NCBI GenBank assembly: GCA_021737865.1
Contig: JAIPDC010000006.1
Coordinates: 1 to 39,561 of the forward strand
From: Rhodoferax sp.
GTDB taxonomy: Bacteria; Pseudomonadota; Gammaproteobacteria; Burkholderiales; Burkholderiaceae_C
Reading direction: 5' to 3'
DNA length: 39,561 bases
Part shown: positions 17,963 to 27,350 of the stretch, in pieces
How positions within the stretch are numbered: position 1 is the first letter of the stretch
Layout: every line of letters begins with the position of its first letter
Program-made: the position numbers and the translations under genes
Notes under the pieces: generated by a model
Database searches by the model: none
The model's input: only the letters and a program-made list of their open reading frames with translations
What the model was told of the DNA's origin: nothing

Positions 17963-18968
17963 GTACACCGAGCGGTAAAGCCATTCCGCGCCCGGACATG
18001 ACTTCGCGCAGACGGTCTGGGTAATCGCTGATGATGCCGTCTACACCAAAGCCGAGCAGACGTTCCATCTGCGGTTTTTCGTTCACCGTCCAAGGGATGA
18101 CCTTTAAGCCTAGAGACTGGGCCTCTTTAGTCAAATCAGGCGTCAGATTTTTGAAGTTCGGAGCCCAGATGATTCCGTGCGCGTTGCCAGCAGATGCACG
18201 CACCATGCGTGGAACAGAGCCATTGAACTGTTGAATGCGATGCCCCGCTGTCCAAGCGGTGTCACGCACTGTGTTGAAATCATCCCATTCGACTGTGAGG
18301 TACATGGTTCGAATGTCTGGTTCCAACGTGTGCAGTAACTCCAGGGTGCGCCAATCAAAGCTCTGCACCATCACACGCCGTGTCATTCCCGCATCACGTA
18401 TGACTTTGAGTACCACTTTTACAAACGCCTCTGGAGCCAACGTGTTGTGCGGGTAGTGCGGGTTGATTTTGGTCTCCATGTCGAAATGGAGATCTTTTGC
18501 GCCCATGTCGTTAGCCAGTTTGAAGACTTCTGCCAGTGTCGGAATACGCTGCCCGTCGCGCGGTTGTTGCTCGGGAAATTCGCGTCCGTAGGGGTGCGAA
18601 GGGTTGAGTCTGCCAATGTCGTAGCTCTGAACTTCAGCGAGTGTCATATTCTTGATCAAGGGCTCGTGCCGGGTAAGCCATTGACCGCTGCCATCACGGG
18701 TGTAGGCTGGATTGAGCGCTGGGTCGTGTGACACAACAGGAATGCCATCGGCCGTGATGGCGATGTCAAGCTCGATCGTGGTGGTGCCCATGCGCATCGC
18801 ATTTTCAAACGCAGCCAATGTGTTTTCTGGCAGCAAGCCGCGACCACCTCGGTGCGACTGCATGTCAAACGCATGGACGGGGATCATGGTCAGGGCAAGA
18901 GACAGCGCTAAGGCCAAGCCAGGAATGGAGGTCAGACGGCAGGAGCCAAACGAATTGAAAGGTCGCAT
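17955..18968 (-). CDS. Periplasmic glycerophosphodiester phosphodiesterase (GlpQ/UgpQ-like)
   Basis: This 337-aa exported enzyme has a signal peptide ending near residue 33 (VHA). GDPD signatures are intact: HRGGRGLLPENT (His39, Arg40, Glu48), TTIELDI (Glu66, Asp68) and VVSHDP (His81), followed by a TIM barrel ending with VDGIISDYPDRL. The family hydrolyses glycerophosphodiesters to glycerol-3-phosphate and an alcohol. The ATG at 18968 has AGAGG at 6 nt. It is divergent from the LacI gene and shares the region carrying a LacI-type palindrome, so it is probably co-regulated with the beta-glucan genes. A link to phosphoglycerol groups on glucans, or to phospholipid breakdown with the phospholipase C at 27386, is inference. 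Confidence 0.93.
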   Translation of the reverse strand: MRPFNSFGSCRLTSIPGLALALSLALTMIPVHAFDMQSHRGGRGLLPENTLAAFENAMRMGTTTIELDIAITADGIPVVSHDPALNPAYTRDGSGQWLTRHEPLIKNMTLAEVQSYDIGRLNPSHPYGREFPEQQPRDGQRIPTLAEVFKLANDMGAKDLHFDMETKINPHYPHNTLAPEAFVKVVLKVIRDAGMTRRVMVQSFDWRTLELLHTLEPDIRTMYLTVEWDDFNTVRDTAWTAGHRIQQFNGSVPRMVRASAGNAHGIIWAPNFKNLTPDLTKEAQSLGLKVIPWTVNEKPQMERLLGFGVDGIISDYPDRLREVMSGRGMALPLGVQK

Positions 18969-19277
18969 ACATCACCTCTGAAATAGAACTGCGCAATGTC
19001 GGGGCCGCCAAGTGTTGTGGCGAATGACCCACGGACATTGGACGTGCTCTTATAGGGAATTCCCGGGTGATGAATGCACTTTTACGATGCTACATTACCC
19101 ATGATGGAAACGTTTCCAGTTAATGTGTTTTGGAATTATATGTGCTGATCTCAGGTAGCAGTCGCCGTATTCCAATCCCGTTTGCGCCATCGGCTTGACA
19201 GAATTTATAGCGGCTTCCCAACGTTAGGCGTGATTCAAGAATCGCTCATTTCCAGAACTTCAACATGGAGCAGGATA
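18969..19277. other. Divergent control region between the phosphodiesterase and lacI genes
   Basis: This 309-nt region holds no gene that I can support. It contains the palindrome at 19105-19118 and the ribosome sites of both flanking genes. One plus-strand frame is open back to a TTG at 19182 in phase with lacI, but the added 32 residues do not resemble a LacI N-terminus. Confidence 0.6.
19105..19118. promoter_or_regulatory. LacI-type operator between the phosphodiesterase and lacI genes
   Basis: TGGAAACGTTTCCA is a 14-bp perfect palindrome with a central CG, about 160 nt before the lacI start and 137 nt before the divergent phosphodiesterase start. It shares the TGGAA...TTCCA arms with the sites at 13405 and 29483. 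Autoregulation of lacI and control of the divergent gene are likely. Confidence 0.8.
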
Positions 19278-20288
19278 GTGGCCACAATCAGAGATGTAGC
19301 ACAACTCGCAGGAGTAGGCATTGGGACCGCGTCCAGGGTTGTCAATGGCAAAGGAGCCGTGTCTGCAGCCACGGCATTGAGAGTCAAACAGGCAATTGAT
19401 GCTCTTGACTTCAGGCCATCCCATGCGGCAAGAACCTTGTTATCGGGTTCTTCACAGATGATCGGTGTTTACATACCCCTGCTCAAGGGGACCTTTTATA
19501 CGCCCATCCTTCAGACCATCGACACGGAGTTGCGTCTTTCAGGGCTTCACATGGTTGTCGCCTTTGGATGTGGCGATGGAGATGTGCGGCAGCAGGCAAT
19601 TGAGGGCGTAAATTTTTTGGTTGAACGCGGCTGTGACGGTCTTGTGGTGATGAGTAATGCGTTGACCGAGGACGACATTCAGTCCATTGGCCCAAAGAAG
19701 GACATGCTTGTTGCACTGAATTACTTTTTTGAAGGCTACCCCGACCAATGCTTCCACGCCGACCACACCAGGGGCGGTATCTTGGCCGCTCAAACCCTGT
19801 TGCAGTTGCGGCACCGGCAATTCGCAGTGATCGCAGGACCGCAGAGCGCTCCCGACAACGTTGTCCGGATAGCGGCCTTTATGGCCGAGTTGGGTCGCAA
19901 TGGCATTGACACCGGTGCAATCGCCACCATCTCCAGCGATTTTTCCCCTGAGGGGGGCTGGGCATCAGCAAGCGCGCTGCTTGCGTCAGGCCACAAATTT
20001 ACCGCGCTGTTTTGCGCGAATGACGAAATGGCCGTGGGTGCCTTGTCGTTCTTTCAGCAAATGGGAGTTTCAGTACCGCAGAACATTTCCGTTCTTGGGT
20101 ATGACGATACCGCCAGCGCCGAGTACTCCGCGCCAAGGCTGACATCGGTGCATATTCCCTGGCGTGAGATCACCTTGAACGCCTTGCGCCATCTGCTCAA
20201 CCTTTGCTACGGTTCGAATCACTCCATCGTCAGGGAGTTTCCCGTCAGCGTCACCTGGCGCTCGTCCATCGCAGTGGCTCTGGCTTGA
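19278..20288 (+). CDS. LacI-family transcriptional regulator of the beta-glucoside locus
   Basis: This 336-aa regulator has the helix-turn-helix ATIRDVAQLAGVGIGTASR at its very start, the hinge helix HAARTLLSG at about residues 50-60, and a periplasmic-binding-protein-like ligand domain after that (GVYIPLLKGTFYTPI, DGLVVMSN, FCANDEMAVGAL, LGYDDT). The GTG at 19278, with AGGA and GGAG just upstream, gives the normal family length. The frame is open earlier only from a TTG. It heads an operon with GH1, an ABC importer, GH30 and a phospholipase C. Three palindromes of LacI type are in the window and it is the only LacI protein seen, so it is the natural candidate for all three. Its inducer is probably a glucoside. 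Confidence 0.95.
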   Translation: MATIRDVAQLAGVGIGTASRVVNGKGAVSAATALRVKQAIDALDFRPSHAARTLLSGSSQMIGVYIPLLKGTFYTPILQTIDTELRLSGLHMVVAFGCGDGDVRQQAIEGVNFLVERGCDGLVVMSNALTEDDIQSIGPKKDMLVALNYFFEGYPDQCFHADHTRGGILAAQTLLQLRHRQFAVIAGPQSAPDNVVRIAAFMAELGRNGIDTGAIATISSDFSPEGGWASASALLASGHKFTALFCANDEMAVGALSFFQQMGVSVPQNISVLGYDDTASAEYSAPRLTSVHIPWREITLNALRHLLNLCYGSNHSIVREFPVSVTWRSSIAVALA

Positions 20289-20322
20289 GTGCGCGGAACA
20301 ATAAAACGAAATACATAGAACA

Positions 20323-21690
20323 ATGTTCAACAACAATCCAGACCTTCAATCCATTCAACGTAGCGACTTTGCGGCCGACTTCCGATGGGGGAGTTCGACC
20401 TCTTCTTATCAAATTGAGGGGGCGGCGTACGAAGATGGTCGCGGCGAGTCAATCTGGGACCGATTTTGCGCAACATCGGGCAACATTCGTGATCGGACTA
20501 GTGGCGAGGTAGCGTGCGACCATTACCACCGCTGGCCTCAGGACCTGGACATCGCCCGTAGTCTGGGGACCAATGCCTATCGATTTTCCATCGCATGGCC
20601 GCGAATTTTTCCACTCGGACGGGGGGACGTGCCCAATCCACAGGGACTTGATTACTACTCGCGTTTGGTCGATGGCATGTTGGAGCGCGGGCTGGAGCCG
20701 TGGGTCACGTTGTATCACTGGGACTTACCGCAGGCTATGCAGGACCGGGGTGGGTGGGCAAATCGCGACACAGTCGATGCATTTGTTGAATACGCCGATG
20801 TGGTGAGCCGCCACCTGGGTGACCGCATCAAGCATTGGATTACCCACAACGAACCCTGGTGTACTGCATTTCATGGAAACTATGAGGGCGTGCATGCACC
20901 GGGAATCAAGAATTTCAAGACGGCATTGCAGGTTTGTCATCACGTGCTGCTCTCGCACGGACTGGCCATACCGGTGATTCGGCGTAACGTTCCCGATGCC
21001 CGCATTGGAGCGGCACTCAGCCTGCACCCTCTGAAGCCAGCGTCTGAAAGCATGCAGGACGCTGCAGCGACCCGTCGCCATGATGGTCTGCGTAATCGCT
21101 GGTTTTTGGATCCGTTGCATGGCAGGGGCTATCCAGAGGATGTCTGGAAGATACTGGGTGAGAACGCGCCCGTGGTTCAGGAGGGAGATCTTGCAATCAT
21201 TGCGGCGCCGACGGACTTCTTGGGTGTGAACTACTATTTTCCGGAGATTGTGGCTGATGCCCCTGGCGCAGGCGTGATGTCTACACGGGTCGTTGAAACC
21301 AAAGACGTTGAGCGAACGGCGTTTGGCTGGGAGGTGTCACCCGATGGTATGGTGGACCTGCTGAACCGTGTGGCCCGTGATTACCGACCCGCCGAGATAT
21401 ACATTACCGAGAACGGGTCGACCTATGACGATGTGGTGACCGAAGCTGGCTCCATTGAGGACAACCAGCGACGCAGCTATTTGGTTCGGCATCTGCTGGC
21501 CGTCAAAAGAATCGTGGACATGGGGGTTCCCGTTAAAGGCTATTTCGCCTGGAGTCTGCTGGACAACTTTGAGTGGGCGGAAGGCTATTTGCGCAGGTTT
21601 GGTCTGACCTATGTAGATTTTCAAACCCAGAAGCGCACGCTCAAGGCAAGTGGCCAGTGGTATCAAACATTTCTAGGGGGTGTGCAGTGA
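20323..21690 (+). CDS. bglA: GH1 beta-glucosidase
   Basis: This 455-aa cytoplasmic enzyme cleaves beta-linked glucosides. Typical GH1 features are FRWGSSTSSYQIEGA at the N-terminus, ITHNEPW with acid/base Glu177, YITENGS with nucleophile Glu363, and WSLLDNFEWAEGY near the end. There is no signal peptide. The ribosome site before ATG 20323 is weak. It is 34 nt after lacI and overlaps the next gene by one base (TGATG), so it is translated with the ABC importer. It should act on disaccharides or short oligosaccharides brought in by that importer. Confidence 0.96.
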   Translation: MFNNNPDLQSIQRSDFAADFRWGSSTSSYQIEGAAYEDGRGESIWDRFCATSGNIRDRTSGEVACDHYHRWPQDLDIARSLGTNAYRFSIAWPRIFPLGRGDVPNPQGLDYYSRLVDGMLERGLEPWVTLYHWDLPQAMQDRGGWANRDTVDAFVEYADVVSRHLGDRIKHWITHNEPWCTAFHGNYEGVHAPGIKNFKTALQVCHHVLLSHGLAIPVIRRNVPDARIGAALSLHPLKPASESMQDAAATRRHDGLRNRWFLDPLHGRGYPEDVWKILGENAPVVQEGDLAIIAAPTDFLGVNYYFPEIVADAPGAGVMSTRVVETKDVERTAFGWEVSPDGMVDLLNRVARDYRPAEIYITENGSTYDDVVTEAGSIEDNQRRSYLVRHLLAVKRIVDMGVPVKGYFAWSLLDNFEWAEGYLRRFGLTYVDFQTQKRTLKASGQWYQTFLGGVQ

Positions 21691-22925
21691 TGCCGCGCGC
21701 GATGAAACAGATGGCCGCTGTCATAGTCCTGCTGCACGGGTTGGCTGTGGCACATGCTGCAGGGCCAAAGGCGGAGGTCATTCACTGGTGGACATCGGGT
21801 GGGGAATCGGCTGCAGTGAGAAAGTTTTCAGAGGCCTATACCGCTGCCGGAGGGGTGTGGGTCGATACGGCCATCGCTGTGGGGGAACAGGCCCGATCGG
21901 TGGCCGTCAACCGCATCGTGGGTGGTAACCCGCCAACGGCGGCACAGTTCAATACATCGAAGCAGTTCCTCGATCTGGTCGAGCAAGGCATGCTCAACAA
22001 CGTGGATGACGTGGCTACGCGCGACGGATGGGAAAAATTTCTTCCAGATGCAGTTCTCAACGTGGTGCGGGTCAAGGGGCATTTTTATGCCGCGCCGGTC
22101 AATATCCATATGCCCACCTGGTTCTGGTATTCCAACGCCGCCTTCAAGCAAGCAGGAATTACCGACGAACCTAAAACCATTGACGAGCTATTTTCAGCTC
22201 TGGACAAGCTCAAGGCTGCCGGGTTAATCCCGCTGGCGCACGGGGGGCAACCGTGGCAGGAAAGCATCATCTTCACAGCGATGCTGGCCAATGTGGGCGG
22301 GTCGGAGTTGTATCTGAAGGTATTCCGCGATCATGATGCGAAAGCGATTCAGTCTCCGGCCTTCAAGGAAGTATTGTTGAAATTCAAACGTCTGCAATCC
22401 TATGTGGACAAGGCCGCTCCCGGGCGTAACTGGAACGATGCGACCGCGATGCTGATCACCGGCAGGGCCGGCGTTCAGATCATGGGAGACTGGGCCAAGG
22501 GCGAGTTTGCCCTGGCCAAGCAATCTCCGGGCAAGGACTATGGCTGCATACCGGGCTTTGGTCCCAAGTCCGCCTACATCATTCAAGGCGATGTGTTTGT
22601 GTTCCCCAAGACAGCCAATGCAGAGGCCATCAAGGCCCAGAAGATGCTGGCCGGGACTATGCTGATTCCTGCGACGCAGGTGGAGTTCAGCAACAAGAAA
22701 GGGTCTATTCCGGTTCGCACCGACGTGGATTCGTCCAAGATGGATATCTGCGCCCAAAAAGGACTGGCCATCATGAAGGACAAGTCCCGCCAGTTGGGCA
22801 ATGGCGAGGTCTACATGAATCCTGACCAGAATGGCGCGCTGAATGATATTTTGACCGCCTACTGGAACAAGGCCGTACCGGTCGAAAAGGTTCAAAAAGA
22901 CATTGCCGCCGCGTTGGCCAATTGA
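21690..22925 (+). CDS. ABC sugar transporter, substrate-binding protein 1 (CUT1 family)
   Basis: This 411-aa periplasmic binding protein has a signal peptide of about 23 residues (HGLAVAHA end) and no lipobox Cys. The mature part begins with EVIHWWTSGGESAAVRKF, typical of family 1 sugar-binding proteins. IMGDWAKGEF and NKKGSIPVR are further family features. The ATG overlaps the GH1 stop by one base, with AGGGGG upstream. It is clearly paralogous to the binding protein at 29614 (shared WTSGGE, YVD-AAPGR-W, MGDWAKGEF and KGSIPVR). The sugar is not known but is probably a beta-glucoside, given GH1 immediately upstream. Confidence 0.94.
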   Translation: MPRAMKQMAAVIVLLHGLAVAHAAGPKAEVIHWWTSGGESAAVRKFSEAYTAAGGVWVDTAIAVGEQARSVAVNRIVGGNPPTAAQFNTSKQFLDLVEQGMLNNVDDVATRDGWEKFLPDAVLNVVRVKGHFYAAPVNIHMPTWFWYSNAAFKQAGITDEPKTIDELFSALDKLKAAGLIPLAHGGQPWQESIIFTAMLANVGGSELYLKVFRDHDAKAIQSPAFKEVLLKFKRLQSYVDKAAPGRNWNDATAMLITGRAGVQIMGDWAKGEFALAKQSPGKDYGCIPGFGPKSAYIIQGDVFVFPKTANAEAIKAQKMLAGTMLIPATQVEFSNKKGSIPVRTDVDSSKMDICAQKGLAIMKDKSRQLGNGEVYMNPDQNGALNDILTAYWNKAVPVEKVQKDIAAALAN

Positions 22926-22941
22926 TGGTTTTGCGCTTTTC

Positions 22942-23838
22942 ATGAAGATCAATTTCAGGCAATTTTTGCGGCATGCGGTGTCTTGGGCGGCACTGTTGCC
23001 GATGGCGATAACCGTCATCGTTGCCTATGTTGGCACGGTGCTGTGGTCCCTCAGAATTTCGTTCACCAATTCCCGCACCTTTCCATCTGACGAATGGGTG
23101 GGTGTTGCTCAGTATGTGCGTTTGTTCAATAACGACCGCTGGATGCTGTCGTTGGAAAACTTGGCTTTATACGGTGTGTTGTTTATCGCCGCATGCATGG
23201 TGATTGGTTTTTTGCTGGCGGTTTTCATCGATCAAAAAGTGATGGGGGAGGGGCTTTTTCGCACCGTGTTCCTGTATCCCTACGCCATGTCATTCGTGGC
23301 CACCGGCTTGGTGTGGCAGTGGATGCTTAACCCGGGCAACGGCCTGCAACAGGCGGTACGGCAAATGGGCTATGAGGATTTCACCTTTGACTGGATCATT
23401 GATCAGGATATGGTCATTTACACCATCGTCATTGCCACCGTTTGGCAAGCCTCGGGTCTGGTGATGGCGATGCTATTGGCCGGTCTGCGTGGCATTGACG
23501 AGGAAATCTGGAAGGCGGCACGGCTCGATGGAATTCCAACCTGGCGTGTGTATGTCTCCATCGTGCTGCCGATGATCGGGCCATCGGTGGCGACCGTCTT
23601 CGTGCTGCTGTTGACGGCGGTAGTCAAAGTGTTCGACTCCGTGGTGTCCATGACCCAGGGGGGGCCAGGCACGGCGAGTGAAGTACCAGCCAAGTTCATC
23701 ATGGACCACCTCTTTGGCCGCGCCAACATCGCTTTGGCATCCGCAGGGTCTATCGTGTTGCTGCTGACGGTGCTGGCACTGGTTGCGCCTTTTCTGTATG
23801 CCCGCAGCCGGGCCGCCCGTAGGGACGCGCTGAAATGA
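22942..23838 (+). CDS. ABC sugar transporter permease 1a (MalF-type)
   Basis: This 298-aa inner-membrane protein has six predicted membrane segments and the permease EAA loop (EIWKAARLDGIPTWRVYVSIVLPMIGP), which docks the ATPase. It starts MKINFRQFLRHAVSWAALLP. The frame opens 13 codons earlier inside the binding-protein gene, but the ATG at 22942 fits the family better. Spacing to the preceding gene is 16 nt; it overlaps the next gene by 4 nt. It pairs with the following permease to form the channel. Confidence 0.93.
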   Translation: MKINFRQFLRHAVSWAALLPMAITVIVAYVGTVLWSLRISFTNSRTFPSDEWVGVAQYVRLFNNDRWMLSLENLALYGVLFIAACMVIGFLLAVFIDQKVMGEGLFRTVFLYPYAMSFVATGLVWQWMLNPGNGLQQAVRQMGYEDFTFDWIIDQDMVIYTIVIATVWQASGLVMAMLLAGLRGIDEEIWKAARLDGIPTWRVYVSIVLPMIGPSVATVFVLLLTAVVKVFDSVVSMTQGGPGTASEVPAKFIMDHLFGRANIALASAGSIVLLLTVLALVAPFLYARSRAARRDALK

Positions 23839-24728
23839 CCGCTGTGGCCACGCCGTCTTCGGCTGCGCGCCGCCCTTGGCGCATGCGCCCGGCTCGCATT
23901 GGCATCTATGCATTTTTGCTGTCGGCTTCGCTGTTCTTTTTGATGCCGCTGTACATCATGCTCGTGACATCGTTCAAATCCATGGACGAAATCCGGCTCG
24001 GAAACATCTTCGCGTTTCCCATCAGTGTCACGGTAGAGCCCTGGGTCGCTGCGTGGACCTCCGCCTGCACAGGAGTTTCTTGTGACGGAATTCGCGGCGG
24101 GTTCTGGAACTCGATCTGGATCGTTATTCCCAGTACCTTGTTTCCAATCATGCTCGGCGCGCTCAATGGTTACGCCTTGTCATTTTGGCGTCCACGGGGC
24201 TCGCAGGCATTGTTTGGCATTTTGATGATGGGTGCGTTCATCCCCGTGCAGGTGATGATGTTTCCGCTGGTGCGCATTCTGGCCAGCGTGGGGCTGTTTG
24301 GTTCGTTGCCAGGCATTGTGGTCATTCATGTCATTTTCAGTATGCCGGTCATGACCCTGCTGTTTCGCAACTACTACCTGTCCATTCCGCAAGAACTGTT
24401 TAAGGCCGCGCGCATTGATGGCGGAGGCTTCTTCAGGATATTTGTACAACTCATGCTGCCCATGTCTACCCCGATCGTCATCGTGGCGGCCATCATGCAG
24501 ATCACCGGCGTTTGGAACGACTACATACTGGGTCTGGTGTTTGCCGGGCGCGACAACCTGCCCATGACGGTGCAGCTTAATAACGTCATCAATACGACCA
24601 CTGGCACACGCCTGTACAACGTCAACATGGCGGCCACCATTCTGACTTCCATGGTGCCGCTGGTGGTGTATTTCATCTCGGGGCGTTGGTTTGTGCGCGG
24701 CATTGCAGCCGGTGCGGTCAAGGGATAA
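23835..24728 (+). CDS. ABC sugar transporter permease 1b (MalG-type)
   Basis: This 297-aa inner-membrane protein has six predicted membrane segments and the EAA loop (ELFKAARIDGGGFFRIFVQLMLPMSTP). The start overlaps the preceding stop as ATGA, indicating coupled translation. The C-terminus FVRGIAAGAVKG is typical of MalG-like CUT1 permeases. It resembles the permease at 31769 (both contain a short insert near AWTSACTGV / AWSAACTGV), supporting duplication of the importer. Confidence 0.93.
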   Translation: MTAVATPSSAARRPWRMRPARIGIYAFLLSASLFFLMPLYIMLVTSFKSMDEIRLGNIFAFPISVTVEPWVAAWTSACTGVSCDGIRGGFWNSIWIVIPSTLFPIMLGALNGYALSFWRPRGSQALFGILMMGAFIPVQVMMFPLVRILASVGLFGSLPGIVVIHVIFSMPVMTLLFRNYYLSIPQELFKAARIDGGGFFRIFVQLMLPMSTPIVIVAAIMQITGVWNDYILGLVFAGRDNLPMTVQLNNVINTTTGTRLYNVNMAATILTSMVPLVVYFISGRWFVRGIAAGAVKG

Positions 24729-24740
24729 GAGGATTTACAC

Positions 24741-25814
24741 ATGGCTAGCGTTGAAATTCACAATCTATGCATTCGCTTTGATGCCAACGAGGTCATCAAG
24801 GACTTGAGTCTGGATGTCGTTGACGGCGAGTTCCTCGTGCTGCTGGGCCCCTCGGGCTGCGGTAAGTCCACATTGCTGCACAGCATTGCCGGGCTGATTG
24901 ATGTGGCCAACGGTCGCATCGACATCGGGGGCAAAGACATGACCTGGGCCGACCCGACCGACCGCAACATCGGCATGGTTTTCCAGTCCTATGCGCTTTA
25001 TCCCACCATGACGGTGGAGCGCAATATGTCGTTTGGACTGCGAATCAACGGCACGCCCAAGGCGGAGATTGAGCGCAGGGTCACCAGGGCAGCAGAGATG
25101 CTGCAACTACAGCCCTTGCTGCAACGCAAGCCCTCGCAACTCTCGGGTGGGCAGCGCCAGCGCGTGGCCATTGGGCGCGCACTGGTGCGCGAAGCGGGCG
25201 TTTTTCTGTTCGACGAACCCTTGTCGAATCTGGATGCCAAGTTGCGTGCCGAATTGCGCCGCGAACTCAAGCTGTTGCACAAGACCCTTGGCAACACCAT
25301 GATCTACGTCACCCACGATCAGGTCGAGGCTATGACGCTTGCCACCCGCATCGTGGTAATGCGCGGCGGGCATATTCAGCAAATTGGCTCACCGGCGCAG
25401 GTTTACGAGAGTCCTGTCAATCTCTTTGTTGCGGGCTTTCTGGGGTCGCCGGCCATGAACATCCTTCGCGGCACGCTGCGCCGGGATTCAGCTGGCGAAA
25501 GCTTTATCTGCGGTGACATCGTGCTTGATGTCAGCGCCTACCCCTGGCAAGGCGTGGTGCGCGATGGGCAGGAAGTGGTGCTCGGCATTCGCCCCGAGAG
25601 CTTGCTGATTCAGGGGGACGGCCCTCATGAAGGCGCCGTTTCCTTGATCGAACCTATGGGCAATCACCACGTTGTGTGGATTACGCTGGCCGGCAATCTA
25701 CTGTCCTGCGTCGTCTCTGGCAGTTTGGGCGTGGTGGTCGATCAGACCGTGCGCTTCAACTTGGATGTTCAGAAGATTTCGCTGTTTGACAGCGGTTCCG
25801 AACAGCGTTTATAG
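24741..25814 (+). CDS. ABC sugar transporter ATPase 1 (MalK/UgpC-type)
   Basis: This 357-aa ATPase has Walker A GPSGCGKST, Q-loop VFQSYALYPTM, signature LSGGQRQRVAIGRAL, Walker B VFLFDEPLSNLDAKLR and the switch His in YVTHDQ. A C-terminal TOBE/regulatory region (GIRPESLLI, SLIEPMGNHHVVWI) follows. AAGAGGA lies ahead of the ATG. It completes a binding-protein/permease/permease/ATPase unit and is 51 nt before the proposed GH30 start. Confidence 0.95.
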   Translation: MASVEIHNLCIRFDANEVIKDLSLDVVDGEFLVLLGPSGCGKSTLLHSIAGLIDVANGRIDIGGKDMTWADPTDRNIGMVFQSYALYPTMTVERNMSFGLRINGTPKAEIERRVTRAAEMLQLQPLLQRKPSQLSGGQRQRVAIGRALVREAGVFLFDEPLSNLDAKLRAELRRELKLLHKTLGNTMIYVTHDQVEAMTLATRIVVMRGGHIQQIGSPAQVYESPVNLFVAGFLGSPAMNILRGTLRRDSAGESFICGDIVLDVSAYPWQGVVRDGQEVVLGIRPESLLIQGDGPHEGAVSLIEPMGNHHVVWITLAGNLLSCVVSGSLGVVVDQTVRFNLDVQKISLFDSGSEQRL

Positions 25815-25862
25815 CCCTAAACCCCCGTGAAACCTGCGCAAGCAGCTATCAATTATATAGCA
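25803..25862 (-). repeat. Short interspersed repeat, copy 1 (minus orientation)
   Basis: Read on the minus strand this copy has TGCTA-N9-TAGCT (25844-25862), then 15 nt and ACG followed by GG. The copies at 27334 and 33358 share the same arms and exact spacing. It lies at the 5' end of the GH30 gene and overlaps its possible GTG start at 25827. Similar short intergenic sequences are, from memory, common in Comamonadaceae genomes. Confidence 0.5.
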
Positions 25863-25865
25863 AAA

Positions 25866-27350
25866 ATGATGAAACACCGCAAACCGGGAATGCGCGCCTG
25901 GACCCACGTCGCCATGGCGGTTATTGGCATGATCGGACTCCAGGCGTGGGCAACTCCCCCGGCCGCAGTCACAAACACGGTGCAGCCCTGGGTCACCTTG
26001 ACCGACAAGACCAAGCTGCTGTTTGCTGAGACACCGGTGCGCTTTAGCGGTGCAGCGGCTCTGCCCCTGAACATCGAGGTGGATACCACCAGGCGATACC
26101 AGGAAATGGTGGGCTTTGGAGCCAATATCACCGACGCATCGGCCTGGCTCATTCAGCATCGGATGGATGCAGCCCAACGCCAGCAACTCATGCAGGAGCT
26201 TTTTGGCGCGGCGCCTGGATTGGGCTTCAGCTTCACGCGACTGACGATCGGCGCATCAGATTTTTCGCTCACACACTATTCCCTGGACGATGTGTCTGCG
26301 GATCAGAGCGACTTTGCCCTCGAAAAATTCTCCATCGCGCCCATGCAGGCCGACGTGCTGCCTGTGCTCAAGCAGGCCATGCTGATCAACCCCACACTCA
26401 AAGTGATGGCCTCGCCCTGGAGCGCTCCGGCATGGATGAAGACCAGTGGCAACTTGGTTGGCGGTGAACTCAAGCCCGAAGCCTACGACGTATATGCCCG
26501 CTACTTCGGCAAGTTTGCCGACGCTATGGAGGAACAAGGCGTCCCGCTCTACGCCGTGACGGTGCAGAACGAGCCGCACTACGTGCCGCCGGACTATCCC
26601 GGTATGCGTTTTGATTCAGCAAGCCGCGCCCGCTTCATTGGCGATCACCTGGGCCCCCTGTTTGCCAAGCGTGTCAAGCCGGTCCGCATTCTGGAGTGGG
26701 ACCACAACTGGGACGAGCCGCAAGCACCGCTGGACGTGCTGGGCAACCCAAAGGCGCGTGGCTATATTGCCGGTGTCGCCTGGCATTGCTACAAGGGTGA
26801 TCCATCGGTGCAGACGGGGGTTCGCAACGGTTATCCGGACAAGGACGTCTACTTCACCGAATGCTCCGGCGGTGAGGGGAATGCCAAGTGGGAAGAGACC
26901 TTCCCCTGGAATCTGCGCAACTTGGTAATCGGTGCCACCCGCAACTGGGCCAGAAGCGTGCTGATGTGGAATCTGGCGCTGGATGAAAACTACGGCCCGC
27001 ACACGGGCGGCTGCCCGGACTGCCGCGGTATTGTCGTCATCAACTCCAAAACCGGTGAAGTTACCCGTAACCTGGATTACTACGCTCTGGCACACGCCAG
27101 TCGCTTTGTACGTCCCGGCGCGCACCGCATTGACTCCACCACCGGTGTCGATGGTCTGGAAACCGTTGCCTTTCAAAATGTGGACGACCACTCCATTGCG
27201 CTGATCGTACTCAATTCCGCGCCCACTGCGCGGCACTTTTCTGTGCATGCCCAGCGGCAGACTTTTGCCTACAGCTTGCAGCCCGGCAGTGCCGCCACCT
27301 TTGTCTGGAAAGCGGCCGCACCGAGTGTCAAAATGCTACGAAAAAAGTAG
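25866..27350 (+). CDS. Exported GH30 family beta-glycosidase (glucosylceramidase-like / beta-1,6-glucanase-like)
   Basis: This enzyme has about 494 aa and a signal peptide (hydrophobic AMAVIGMIGLQAWA). GH30 features are YQEMVGFGANITDASAWLI, SFTRLTIGASDFS, ASPWSAPAWMKT, the acid/base Glu236 in VQNEPHY and the nucleophile Glu332 in YFTECSGG. Family members act on glucosylceramide, beta-1,6-glucan, beta-1,3-glucosides or xylan; this one resembles the glucosylceramidase/glucanase branch. The start is uncertain: GTG 25827, ATG 25866, or ATG 25890 (which keeps a good signal peptide). Both gene ends lie on copies of a short repeat, and the last residues and the stop are encoded by copy 2. It sits between the first importer and the phospholipase C gene. 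Confidence 0.9.
   Translation: MMKHRKPGMRAWTHVAMAVIGMIGLQAWATPPAAVTNTVQPWVTLTDKTKLLFAETPVRFSGAAALPLNIEVDTTRRYQEMVGFGANITDASAWLIQHRMDAAQRQQLMQELFGAAPGLGFSFTRLTIGASDFSLTHYSLDDVSADQSDFALEKFSIAPMQADVLPVLKQAMLINPTLKVMASPWSAPAWMKTSGNLVGGELKPEAYDVYARYFGKFADAMEEQGVPLYAVTVQNEPHYVPPDYPGMRFDSASRARFIGDHLGPLFAKRVKPVRILEWDHNWDEPQAPLDVLGNPKARGYIAGVAWHCYKGDPSVQTGVRNGYPDKDVYFTECSGGEGNAKWEETFPWNLRNLVIGATRNWARSVLMWNLALDENYGPHTGGCPDCRGIVVINSKTGEVTRNLDYYALAHASRFVRPGAHRIDSTTGVDGLETVAFQNVDDHSIALIVLNSAPTARHFSVHAQRQTFAYSLQPGSAATFVWKAAAPSVKMLRKK

Noticed and set aside
20317-20329. GAACAATGTTC inverted repeat at the GH1 start codon as an operator
   Set aside because: It is short, does not match the TGGAA-TTCCA sites, and overlaps the start codon; it may be chance.
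22224-23018. A 264-codon minus-strand frame opposite binding protein 1
   Set aside because: It spans the junction of two certain genes and its composition is that of a shadow frame.
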